Shown here: positions 54,260 through 64,000 of the stretch, one piece after another | Numbering within the stretch: the first letter of the stretch is position 1 | Layout of the letters: every line of letters starts with the position of its first letter | Assembly: GCF_001411555.2 (NCBI RefSeq) | Contig: NC_049903.1 | Coordinates: forward strand, 14,055,234 to 14,119,233 | Direction of reading: 5' to 3' | DNA length: 64,000 nt | Source: Juglans regia | Taxonomy: Eukaryota > Streptophyta > Magnoliopsida > Fagales > Juglandaceae | The notes under the pieces: generated by a model | Seen by the model: only the letters and a program-made list of their open reading frames with translations | What the model was told of the DNA's origin: nothing | Database searches by the model: none | Made by a program: the position numbers and the translations under genes

Positions 54260-54916
54260 GCTCTTATCTGTTGATGATGTTTTGTTCGTTTTTGTGGTCT
54301 GTTATGCCGTAAAGTTACCTTTTTTGTTAGTTGTACTGTTGATGATAAGCATGGCTAGAAATGAACTGTGGTCTGTACATTGTTTACCGAGTTCTGACTT
54401 TCCTTTCTTTTTTTTTTAGTTCGATTGAACTCTTGATGTGTTTGCTGATTTGGGTTTTCATGAACGTTGGAAATGATGGCCCTGTTTAGATTATGTGAGA
54501 TTTGATTTTCTCTGAGCGATTTCAATGTTGGATGTGTGTTATTTGGTGCTCAGTAGATTTGGGTAATGACCACTTGGGTGAAAAAATTTTGCTAGGTCTT
54601 GGTACTGATGGTGAAACTGATCCTAAAATATCATTTACACTTGCTTAGTATTATCCTAAAATATCCTATAAACTTGTGACAGGCCGCTATTCAAAAGTTT
54701 AGTTGAAGATTTGAAGTTTCTTCGTGGTATATTATTTTGTACATAAGTTCGTGTGTTTCTCTTTGTGTATATTGATATTGTCACGGACTTTTGATTAGCT
54801 AAAATATTGAAAACTTCTGAGCATTTTCAAGTTGGAAGCTCCCTACTCCTTTACTGAAACACTTAAAAAAGCTTGTGCAAAAACAGAAAATAATTTTGGT
54901 GAAAGCCTAGAGTGAC

Positions 54917-55073
54917 TCAGTTTGGATTGAGAAACACTCTCAATCCATCTCATCTTATCTCATCTCATAATTACAACTTCACAAATTTCCACATAAAATA
55001 CAATAAACAATTCAAATTTTATTCAACTTTCAACTCATCTCAACTCATCTCATCTCAACTCATTGTTTGGTAA
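54917..55073 (-). mobile_element. MITE of the GAGATGAG family, copy 7
   Basis: Left end CAGTTTGGATTGAG, then CATCTCATCTTATCTCATCT, right end CATCTCATCTCAACTCATTG. The usual AATATTATT core is deleted. Confidence 0.75.
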
Positions 55074-56611
55074 TTAAAAGAAGAAATCGGTATGTTTTTT
55101 TTTTCCTTAATGAGAATTCATACAAGTTCTGGCTCTTTTTCTGCTCTATGCACATATATGTGATGTAATGTAAGCCTGGAGATGGTGGGTGGTTTTTGTT
55201 GTTGACAGATAGTAACTTTATTCTGCCTTAAAACCCATTGAAAGCTGAGTTCACCAATAGTTTTTGCCAATTTTCCTAGATGGGATATCTGTTTGTTAAG
55301 CCATACAAAATATGCTATAGCTTTGTAGAGCTTGTATGACTCGTGCTAGAAAATTTTGAAGCCCAATGTATTTCATTTTTGAGTTTATCTCATTTTATTG
55401 GTGTTTTACACTTGCAAACACTTGCAATGAGAATGCCATTAGTTATGGCATAATTGATGGGGGAATTATGGTATGACTTAGTTTCTTACTTGGTATTCTA
55501 TAAAAGGATTGGCAAGGCATGAAGTTTCATGAGGTAGATGAGAGTTTGATATATTATTGCTGAATTTCTCTTTCTTATGGTATTTATGTACCCAAACATT
55601 CTCATTATATTGTCATTTTAGAGGCTTCCCTTCAGAGTTGGTGATTGTAGATCTATGCATCTGCAAACTTGTTTACAAGATTTCTGTTTTGAATAGGACG
55701 TGGCAACTCTCCAAAGTAAAGATTGGGGGAATGGTTTTGTGAACATATCTAAATCTGTTGTTGATAGTCTTTCTATCTTCCCTGGTCGAGGTCCTAGTAA
55801 TACAGATTACATAGTCTTTGTAGATTATAGAACCCCTTAGTTCTTAACATTTCTGATTTCATTTGCCTTTTGATTTCACCATTTGGTTAGCTTAAAAATT
55901 AAAGATTCATCAATAATTAGGACAACGGAGACAAATGTTGAAATGCATATGCATCTCATCTTAGTTGGAATGGACTGATGATATATTCTTATTAAAATGG
56001 TGCATGGAGACAAACGAGAACAGCTTATGTGGAGTTGTATTCCTGTTGGATTCCGGTACTGGGACTGCTTTATATGACCAGGTCTTTAGTCTAAAGAGAT
56101 TTAGACATGATGTTAAATAATTTCATCTATCATGACCCACAATATAACTTTATTATTTTTCCTTCATAAGAGGAAAAACGAATAAGAAGAAAGAAAAGGA
56201 AACCCATTATGCTTTAAATTGATGGATTGTAAGAAATCAGAGGGCCATGATTGATAAATGTGCAGACTCAATTCATCTTTTGAAAACTAGGCGGTGAAGA
56301 AACTAACAATTGAAGCTTAGTTACATAGTGCTGATACCTAAAGCAGTGAACCAGAGAATAAGCAAACAGGAATTGTACTAATCTGACTGATCATACAATG
56401 CAGACATTAGCCCTGAGTTAAAGATTGGGAACTGAATTGGCAGGTTCGTGAACTGATTGAGGAAAAGAAAGAGATTGACCACCTCATTGATTTAACATCC
56501 TGTTAGGACTGATGTTGAGGAACTGAAAATCTGTTTCCAACCCTTGAGGCCAATGATTTTAGAGAAATGATTTTAAGTAAAAGATTAGACTATATATCTG
56601 ACAATAAGTGT
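55074..56611. other. Probable leader intron of the HDHD3-like gene
   Basis: Ordinary intron-like, T-rich sequence with no open frame I can support and no recognisable element. Confidence 0.4.
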
Positions 56612-57386
56612 GATACCTCGGATTGAGTATAGAAGGTGGTGAATAGAATCCCACAGTGCTTCTAGCTAGTTGGAGAGGTTTCCAAGGGAATTCACAAGTC
56701 GCAGCAATCTGGAAAATGGTCCCTATTTGCATGTTTTGGTGTATATGGCAGGAACAAAATGATAGAAGCTTTGAAAACAGTGAGAAGACAATGGAGGAGC
56801 TGAAAGTCTTTTTCTTTAAAACATTGTTTTCATGGGTGGGGCCCATTGTTTAACGGACTAAGTATCTATGACTTTTTACTATCGTTTGTAAACTCTAGTT
56901 AGGTATTTCTCATATATACTCCAGTATACTTGGGTTTTGCCTACTTTTATGAATAAAATATTTTGATTACCGATATAAAAAAAAAAAATCCCACAGTGCT
57001 TGCAAAGGAGAAGTTCTTGCGCTTTATAATGATTCTAAGGGGCTCCAATTATAACCTTGACTAATTTTTTAGAGTGTAAGCCCAAATGTGGTTCAAACTG
57101 TCCTTGGATCATTAAAAATGTATCAAAGACAATCCCAACTAGAAGTGTGGAACTTTAGTTATGCAACCTACAGCGGAATGGCCTGAGGAGGAGAAAAGAT
57201 AAAAAGGGGGAAAAGAGATAGTTATATTGCGAAGTGAGTATAAGCTTGTGGTTTAGGATCCCACATTGCCTATGAGGGAGAAGTTCTTATGGTATATAAT
57301 GTTTCCAAGGGGCACCAATTGTAATCTTAACTGGTCCATAGAGTATAAGCCCATATGTGGCTTGAGCATATCTTGAGCCGTTATAG
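56612..57386 (+). mobile_element. TRIM-like miniature LTR element, split by a LINE end
   Basis: Two direct repeats of about 165 bp. The first runs from 56612 to about 57116 (interrupted by the LINE at 56662-57001). The second runs from about 57222 to 57386. Both carry TTGAGTATA or GTGAGTATA, ATCCCACA.TGC, GAGAAGTTCTT, AAGGGGC.CCAATT and GTAAGCCCA.ATGTGG. After the first copy, TGTATCAAAGAC resembles the Met-tRNA primer-binding site TGGTATCAGAGC. Before the second, AAAAAGGGGGAAAAGAG is a polypurine tract. There is no coding capacity. This layout fits a terminal-repeat retrotransposon in miniature. A clean 5-bp duplication is not certain. Confidence 0.7.
56662..56986 (+). mobile_element. LINE 3' end, 325 bp, inserted in the TRIM-like repeat
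   Basis: A 5'-truncated L1 end with the family's tail (CCAGTATACTTGGGTTTTGCC, then an A run). It is flanked by a perfect 15-bp duplication, AATCCCACAGTGCTT, at 56647-56661 and 56987-57001. Translating upstream of the tail gives MFWCIWQEQNDRSFE, matching the C-terminal block of the other LINEs here. Confidence 0.92.
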
Positions 57387-57909
57387 TAAGTTAATTTGGA
57401 GAAGGTTAGAACTGAAAAATCTAAAGACACCATCTTAGTGCAGATATTTAGCACATAAGTAGTAGGAAATTAGTCCAGACTATATTTTCCTCCATTTATA
57501 TGTTTCCATTTCGAGTCATTGAGCTACTTAGTCAGAAGAACTTTCATTGTACTTTGATCATTACTAAATGAACTAAGTAACAAAGGTTAAAATTTGGAAA
57601 AGAAAATGCATGCTTACCCAGATCCTATGTTTTCATGGAGAGGCCTTGGTCTCAAACTTGGTCACTGATACGGAGCAATTTTAATCAAGTAAAAAAAAAA
57701 ATGTTTAGTATTTACACTGAGTTGGATTTCTTTTCCAATGCTACTACCTTAAAAAAAAACTGATTAAATTCTGTGCATGCTGGATTGTGGAAATGGCTGG
57801 AGTTGGTTGATCCATGTTATTTCTCAGCCTTTGAACTGTTTGCAACAAGTGCTACTCCGAAAACCCATTAAACTTCAATCCAGGAATCTGCTTTGTGGCT
57901 GCTGCTATA

Positions 57910-59918
57910 ATGTCAATATTGCCAAAATTACGGTGTATCACCGTGGATGTTACTGGTACTTTGATAGCTTACAAAGGAGAACTTGGTGACTACTATTGCA
58001 TGGCAGCCAAATCTGTTGGGCTGCCATGCCCTGACTACAAACGTGTGCATGAGGGCTTCAAACTTGCCTATAAAGACATGGCCAAAAAGCATCCTTGTTT
58101 TGGGTATGCCACAAAAATGCCCAACATAGTGTGGTGGAAGACGTGTGTGAGAGACTCCTTTGTCAGGGTAAGGAAATCTGATGAGGCAGTGCCTTATCAT
58201 GCATTGCTTATATTGCTGACTATCTTTTTACTAATCATTTCATATTACATCATGGCATGGTGGTATATGCATTATGCTCCAAAAAAGTAACTTTACGAAA
58301 TGAATCCTTCTTAACCTGATGTAGGGGGAGGGACGATGATGAGACTGAGTAAAACTTGTGCTTTTTGGCTCACAATTTTACATAAATATGCAATTCTATA
58401 ATTTTCTCGTTAGGAAGTTATAATGGAAGTTTTGTTTTTCCTACAGGCTGGATATGACTATGACGAGGATACATTTGAGAAGGTGTTCAGACGCATATAT
58501 GCATCTTTTGGTTCATCTGCTCCTTATACTCTCTTTCCAGACTCCCAACCATTTCTAAGATGGGTGCGTGAGCAGGGGATTAAAGTTGGGATTGTTAGTA
58601 ATGCAGATTATCGGTATCGAGATGTAATTCTTCCAGCCATGAATATCAACCAGGTAAAAAAATCATTCTGTTTTGGATTCTGGTTCCAAAATTCTTATTT
58701 AGTATATCTTTAAATTAAAGTGTCGGAGACATTGGATGTAGCATCGGTGTGCAAATCTACCAACTGGTAATATTTCAAACTGTCACATACTGATACCGTC
58801 ACAGCTGATCATTATCAAACCACAATGATGGACACTTTCATTTATTATGGTGGAACTGCTGGCTTGTTCTAGTTTTAATACACTAATTTTGTCCCGTATC
58901 AACGATGTTGCACCGTTTATCTTTGTGTTCACATGATCAACATAAGATTATTGGGGGGGGGGTCGAAATGTTCTGAATGTTTTTACAAATTTTAAACCAA
59001 AAGCTTCCTTTTCCAAAAGCCTCAGATTTCTTCTCTGCCCACTACTCGATATGCCAGACAGTTTTCTAAATTTGAACTTCTAAAACTTGTGAGTTGGGAG
59101 ATAGTGCAGACCATTAATCTTCCAAAGTCAATAAATTGGTTGACAACGACGTGGCTTTATAGGAGCACGTTTGGATACTTTAAAAAATTATATATTACAG
59201 TCGATATCAATGCACATCACTTCAAGCTTTCTTAGAAATTTTAGTGAAGAGTGGTAATTTTTTGGCTGTTGCTTCATTGTTATCTTCCGTACATGCATCT
59301 GTATGCAGACAAGTGTAACATCACTTTATATATATGTTCTTTCATATATGATAAATGATATTTACAGTCGTGAGTGTGTAAATATTGTGCAATCTCTTTT
59401 AAAAAAAATGAATAAATATAACTCATAAAAAAATTAATTTTTTAATAATTGACCAAATTGTTTTTCAAAGTGACTGCACGACGCTTGTACACTGTACGAC
59501 TGTATGTAGCATTACTCTTCATATATTGACCAAGTTATTTGATGTTGAATTCATGTCTGCATGGGACTTTGGATGTTAGACTAGAAATGCTGATCTTGTC
59601 AAGTCTAATGTGTTTATTCAGGGATCTGAATGGGACTTTGGAGTGTTTTCTGGTCTCGAAGGTGTAGAGAAACCTGACCCAAGGATTTACGAAATTGTGC
59701 TCAAGAGAGCTGGAGATATTGCACCGGAAGAAGTTCTGCATATTGGGGACAGCATGCGCAAAGACTATGTGTCAGCAAAGACTCTGGGGATGCATGCATT
59801 ACTGTTGGATAGATTCAAGACGCCTGATGCTGAGGAATGGAGAAAATCTGGTGCCATTGTGCTTCCTGAATTAATGGCAACAAAAGATTGGCTTACTTCA
59901 CGAAAGTCAACCTGCTGA
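57910..59918 (+). CDS. HAD-superfamily hydrolase, HDHD3-type
   Basis: Coding exons are 57910-58167, 58447-58653 and 59622-59918, all joined between codons, giving 253 residues. The start is ATG 57910, giving MSILPKLRCITVDVTGTL. The HAD fold shows motif I DVTGT (nucleophile Asp13), motif II IVSNAD, motif III Lys in EKPDPRIYE and motif IV HIGDSMRKDY. The cap region lies between, with YYCMAAKSVGLPCPDYKRVH and MPNIVWWKTCVRDSF. The product resembles plant homologues of HDHD3 along its whole length. Its substrate is unknown. The usual general acid-base Asp two residues after the nucleophile is Thr (DVT rather than DxD). The 5' UTR is probably split, with an acceptor at about 57827 or 57882. Intron 2 (968 bp) carries a MITE at 59353-59519. 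Confidence 0.95.
59353..59519. mobile_element. MITE of the AGTAATGTTAC family, copy 3, in the HDHD3-like intron
   Basis: Left end GATAAATGATATTTACAGTC, shared centre AAATTAATTTTTTAATAATT, right end CTGTATGTAGCATTACTCTT. The two ends are imperfect inverted repeats. Confidence 0.65.
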
Positions 59919-60057
59919 GTGGCTTTCTTCTCTCTCCTTCATGAGTTACGTGGATGATTCTTCCCCATTCATGTCGTTAAGACTTCAATGACTTGTATTA
60001 ATCAGCTGGTGTGTCCACAAAATTTTGGTTTATGCAGCTTGTTTCACAACATATGAT

Positions 60058-60252
60058 CCGTTTGGATATAGAAAGATTTTCAATTCATCTCATCTCATTA
60101 TTATAATTTTTTTAAATTTTCATACAAAATATAATAAACAATTTAATTTTTTCAAATCTCAAAATAATAATAATATTAAAAAATATTATAATAATAATAT
60201 TTTATTTAATATATTTAAAATCATTTCATCTTATCTCATTATCCAAACGAGT
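60058..60252 (-). mobile_element. MITE of the GAGATGAG family, copy 8
   Basis: Left end CCGTTTGGATATAG and right end TTATCCAAACGAG form an inverted repeat. Internal blocks are CATCTCATCTCATTATTAT and AATAATAATATTAAAAAATA. It lies about 140 bp downstream of the HDHD3-like stop codon and may be in or near its 3' UTR. Confidence 0.85.
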
Positions 60253-62175
60253 CATTCTTAAGGAATTTGATGTGGGAGAAATTACCACTAGCTGCGATTT
60301 TAATGAGCTTTAAAAATAAAAATAGAAACCCAGCATCACTTGCCACATTTTTCTTGATTTGTAACTGGATTGAAAGCACCATCATCAAGAATAAGCCGAT
60401 GCCAATATTTGAAAAAGAAAAACCTCGAGGCAGTATCTCCTAATATGCCTACTTAATTTTGTCAGAGAAAATATGTGCATCAAGGAAAAAATTAAAGATA
60501 AACTTATACAAACCCATGCAGAAAATATTACAAGATATGTTTACTTTGTAATTTCAAATCTTTTTTTACGAGTAACATCCTTTGTTCCTTTATGAAAAAT
60601 CTTCAATCAATATCTTAATGCTGCAACTTTAGTCAAGGAAATTCTCAGTCTAGATCATATTTATCTATTTTACCATGTTTCCATTTATCTATAAGCAAAA
60701 AAGACTCTTGGAAATACAGATCAAACAACCTATATTATACATGAGATATCGCTAAATTGAACTATAACAAGTAAATATTAAAAGGATTAACATTATTTTG
60801 AAAGTAATTTCATTACTGTTGAATATAAAATGAACTGAGATCCAACTTATTGGAAACCCATTATTAGGAATAAAATTAAGAGATAAAGTCAAAAGAGGTT
60901 GACAGACATGCAAAAAAGTGAAAATGATGTAAAGTAAAGCTCAGCTATTTCAAAGAAGGAATAAGACCTCTATAAAAGGAGAGAACCACTACAAACATAC
61001 AAAGGCACTTCTATACTCTCTCTCTCTCTCTCTCTAGATACCTGAGCACCATATCATCGTCCAAGTACTATTATGGGCCATTCGACTATGTTGTCCATCG
61101 GAATATTGCATCAACAGTTGAAATCGAGTTACGGCTCTCCAAAAAACGATTGCATGACCTAACAAAGGCTAGTTTCACACAAAGGAGGCACTACACTCAA
61201 CAAAGGATTACTGCTGAAAATAAGGGATAGTAGAGTACCAGATCAAAAGGAAGCCCACTAAATTGAGCCACTGAGTTATTCAGCTAACTCCAGTCACAGA
61301 ATAATCTTGCAGCCTGTCCATATTCCAACCAAAGATGTCATATCAGCAACTTTAAGATCCCTCTGCTGGATTAACTCTGCCTTTTCGTTTTCAGCTAAAA
61401 TTCCCTTTTCTAAACCAAACCTCAAACCTGAAAAGGACTTGCCCATCTTTTATGAGTAAGTTTCTTATCATCTAATGCCACATCATGGGATGATGAGAAT
61501 TGAGATGATAAGTAGATTTTTTCATCTTTTATAACCCACGTACAGCATCGAATAACTTCCTGGATCAAAGGCAAGATTGATTTTCCAAAATACTGGAATC
61601 CCACCATGATGGGAAGAGTAAAAAAGGATGGGGCACTGTCAAGTTCCTTCCTGACAGCTTACAGTGGGATTTTTAGGTTGTGATTTGAAGATATAAAATG
61701 GGAATTGGTATTGGTTACTAGGACTAGATTGCTAGTGTTGTAGCACATGTAATTATTTTGGACAAAGTTCTTCTGGTCTTGTTGCTTTAGCTATGGATCA
61801 TCCTTGAACTTGTTCTCACCATAGCCAGACAAAATAAAAGTGATCCATGAAAGTGGAAGTGAAGAAAAATCAAATAGATTCCCTCTGAAAGAGTTCATCC
61901 TCAGCAAGTCCAGGAGTGAGGCCCTTTTGGTTCCGGTTTCTTGCAGAAATCCAATTCATCCTGCAAATAGAATCATAACAACACTCTTTTTATGCAGATT
62001 CCCAAAATTAACCCAATCAAAAAGAGAAGGTTAAGAGAAGAGACCCCATGAGAGGCAGTCTACAATGACACAAAAGCACTCTGGATGAGATATCTGTCAT
62101 GACATCAAGCAATTTACTTATCACCGCAGCATTTGGATATAGGAGAATCTGTCTAGACGTGATCATCCATCTTTA
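60253..62175. other. Spacer between the HDHD3-like and PPR genes
   Basis: AT-rich at first, with a CT run at 61019-61035. From about 61250 the composition is more ordinary and may be PPR 3' UTR. No gene, RNA or element was recognised. Confidence 0.4.
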
Positions 62176-62377
62176 CCTTCAGTTAGACCAAATAGTGGCT
62201 GGGAATATTGAAGAAATTCCTCTTATCCATCAATTTTCTCAGCTTCTCAGCATCTCCAAATATCCCCACATCTTCACCTTCAGTCAGACCAAACTGTGGC
62301 CTGGAACTTTGAAGATATTTCTCTTATCCATCAATTTTCTCAGCCTCTCAGCATCTCCAAACATACCCACACCTGCA
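62176..62377. repeat. 101-bp tandem duplication across the PPR 3' end
   Basis: Two head-to-tail units, 62176-62276 and 62277-62377. Both begin CCTTCAGTYAGACCAAA and share CTTATCCATCAATTTTCTCAG and CTCAGCATCTCCAAA. They differ at roughly a tenth of sites by eye. The right unit contains the PPR stop codon (62284-62286) and the last coding bases; the left unit is downstream of the stop. Confidence 0.9.
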
Positions 62378-63774
62378 AAGATGTTGGACATGAGCACATA
62401 GTCCCCTCCATATTCTCTTTCCATCTCCAATATCTTGCTGGTGACTCTCTCACCCATCTCAACGTTATCGTGAAAGCTACAAGCACCCAATAGTGTCCTC
62501 CAAATCACCACATTAAGAATCTCAACAGGTATCCCCAATGCCATCTTCTCCGCTTCTTCTAACCTCCCCGCTCTCCCCAACATATCTATTAAACACCCAT
62601 AGTGCTTGATATCTGGCACAATTTGATAACTATTTAGCATCTTGTTCAGAAATTTTAGCCCCTCCTCGACCAGTCCGCCATGACTACAGGCATTTAAAAG
62701 ACTCAAGAAAGTTACCCGATTCGGCTTCATTCCAACTTCCTCCATCTTTTCAAAACTCTCCATAGCTTCTTTTCCCATGCCGTGCATTGCAAAACTAGAT
62801 ATTATGGATGTCCAAGACACCAGATTTTTTCTCTGGGCAGACGTATCCTCGAACAATCTTGATGCACTCTTTATGCATCCACATTTTGCATACGAGTCTA
62901 TGAGAGAATTTGTAATGCGTATGTTAGATATATTAAATCCTCTTTTCTCCCCATAAGTGTGAACCGATTGGCAGATTTTAAGGGCCCCCACAATTGATAT
63001 AGCCGGAAAAATGGCAAGGAGAGAGATTTCACTGGGTTTTATACCTTCATAAATAGCCATTCTTCGAAATAAAGACAAAGCTTCATCGGGCCGATTCATG
63101 CGTGTGTACCCATCAATGATAGCTGTCCATGACACAACAGTCCGAGTAGGCATCTGATCGAAGAGAGAACGAGAAAGTTGGAGATGACCCCATTTCGCCA
63201 AACCGGAGATCATGACATTCCAGGTTACGGTGTTCCTCTTAGGCATTTCATCAAACACATGCATGGCTTCAACTAAAGACCCACAAACTGCATATGCATA
63301 TACCAAAGCAGTTTGGACATAAACTTGGGACTGAAAACCAACTTTGAAGACGAGAGCATGGAGTTGAAGTCCTGAGAAGATAGAGTGTAAGTTAGCACAG
63401 GTATGGAGTAGGAAAGTGTAGGTGAAGCTGTCAAAGGAAAGATAGTTGAGGTTTTTGTAAAGCAGGAGAGCTTCTAGAGGGAATTGGCCGAGGGAATAGC
63501 AGCGGAGCAGAGTGTTAACAAGGAGAAGGATATAGGATGTGGACTGCTGGCTGTGTAGAAAGCCAGAGGTAATGAAGTGAGAGTGGACTTGTTGGGTGGC
63601 TTGGCGGCTCCATGAGTGTTTTTGTAAGAGAGAGACCAACTGCTTTAGTAGTTGCAGTTGCTGTGGTGTATTAGGCCGGAGATGGGTGGCATGGTGTAAG
63701 GAAGAGGAGCAAGAACAGGACAGCCCCTTGGCTATCAAGTGAAGATGCGGCACTCTCCTCCTCAACCTCAGCAT
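62284..63774 (-). CDS. Pentatricopeptide repeat protein, PLS class with E-type end, organelle-targeted
   Basis: An intronless gene for 496 residues. The N-terminus (MLRLRRRVPHLHLIAKGLSC) is basic and acid-free, as in mitochondrial presequences. Repeats of about 31-36 residues follow, with signatures NVMISGLAKWGHLQLSRSLF, VVSWTAIIDGYTRM, NSLIDSYAKCGCIKSASRLF, SWTSIISSFAMHGMGKEAME, KPNRVTFLSLLNACSHGGLV and GCLIDMLGRAGRLEEAEKM. The end (WRTLLGACSFHDNVEMGERV, then DYVLMSNIFAGVGMF) is an E-type motif with no DYW domain. PLS proteins bind single-stranded organelle RNA and usually guide C-to-U editing. The layout resembles the Arabidopsis protein At1g09220, though I cannot verify orthology here. There are no frame breaks. 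The stop lies inside a 101-bp tandem duplication. Confidence 0.93.
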   Translation of the reverse strand: MLRLRRRVPHLHLIAKGLSCSCSSSLHHATHLRPNTPQQLQLLKQLVSLLQKHSWSRQATQQVHSHFITSGFLHSQQSTSYILLLVNTLLRCYSLGQFPLEALLLYKNLNYLSFDSFTYTFLLHTCANLHSIFSGLQLHALVFKVGFQSQVYVQTALVYAYAVCGSLVEAMHVFDEMPKRNTVTWNVMISGLAKWGHLQLSRSLFDQMPTRTVVSWTAIIDGYTRMNRPDEALSLFRRMAIYEGIKPSEISLLAIFPAISIVGALKICQSVHTYGEKRGFNISNIRITNSLIDSYAKCGCIKSASRLFEDTSAQRKNLVSWTSIISSFAMHGMGKEAMESFEKMEEVGMKPNRVTFLSLLNACSHGGLVEEGLKFLNKMLNSYQIVPDIKHYGCLIDMLGRAGRLEEAEKMALGIPVEILNVVIWRTLLGACSFHDNVEMGERVTSKILEMEREYGGDYVLMSNIFAGVGMFGDAERLRKLMDKRNIFKVPGHSLV

Positions 63775-64000
63775 ACTGCTTTCAGTTGTAGCAAAATTTT
63801 TATACCATGCGAGATCATTTCTCTCATTGTCGATACAAAAGAAATATATGCACCATTTAATGTGCCTTGCATGGCAGTTGCTTCATTGTCTGTCTACTAC
63901 AGCCCATAATTACTTGCTTGGTCATCATAAATCTGATCCGAAAAGCCTATGCACTCCTTCAACTTCAATAGCTTTATCTTGCAAGGCTGAAACACAGGAT
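63775..64000. other. Upstream region of the PPR gene
   Basis: Non-coding sequence 5' of the PPR start (read leftwards), presumably its leader and promoter. No motif stands out. Confidence 0.4.

Overview
This 64 kb window is nuclear DNA from a flowering plant. It has GT-AG introns, plant-specific gene families (UFO F-box, PLS-class PPR, SUF4-like, organellar ERG GTPase), copia retrotransposons, L1-type LINEs, tRNA-derived SINEs and many MITEs. A recurrent GAGATGAG/CTCATCTC MITE family suggests a woody Fagales-type species, perhaps Juglandaceae; that placement is an inference from memory. I saw no bacterial, phage or CRISPR-like content.

Layout, left to right. 1-3115 is a decayed plus-strand LINE, probably in an intron of the next gene. 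4355-5398 holds the last three coding exons of a SUF4-like zinc-finger protein (plus); the rest lies left of the window. 5.4-8.1 kb is AT-rich spacer with MITEs and a TA microsatellite. 8132-29944 is a complete eight-exon gene for the organellar ERA-like GTPase ERG (plus, 433 codons in frame). Its third intron is about 14.3 kb. It has been inflated by LINE A, which contains LINE B, which contains a solo LTR and an hAT-like DNA element; other LINE pieces and a SINE lie nearby. 31.29-32.29 kb is a foldback/MITE composite.

33082-34404 (minus) is an intact single-exon UNUSUAL FLORAL ORGANS gene. 34.4-44.7 kb has no recognisable host gene. It holds MITEs, microsatellites and a 5'-inverted LINE copy. 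44728-52828 is an old copia element (TSD CCTCT) invaded in the opposite orientation by a second copia element, 45513-50086 (TSD AGACA). 53.9-59.9 kb is a plus-strand gene for an HDHD3-type HAD hydrolase. It has a probable upstream leader exon, a long leader intron carrying a TRIM-like element split by a LINE 3' end, and three coding exons (253 aa). 62284-63774 (minus) is an intronless mitochondrial-type PPR protein whose 3' end lies in a 101-bp tandem duplication.

The host genes are unrelated in pathway: flowering regulation (SUF4-like, UFO), organelle ribosome biogenesis (ERG), organelle RNA processing (PPR) and a HAD hydrolase. They show no operon-like logic. I found no convincing new biological system. 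The most informative content is the transposon archaeology, where target-site duplications can be read directly and give a relative order of insertion.
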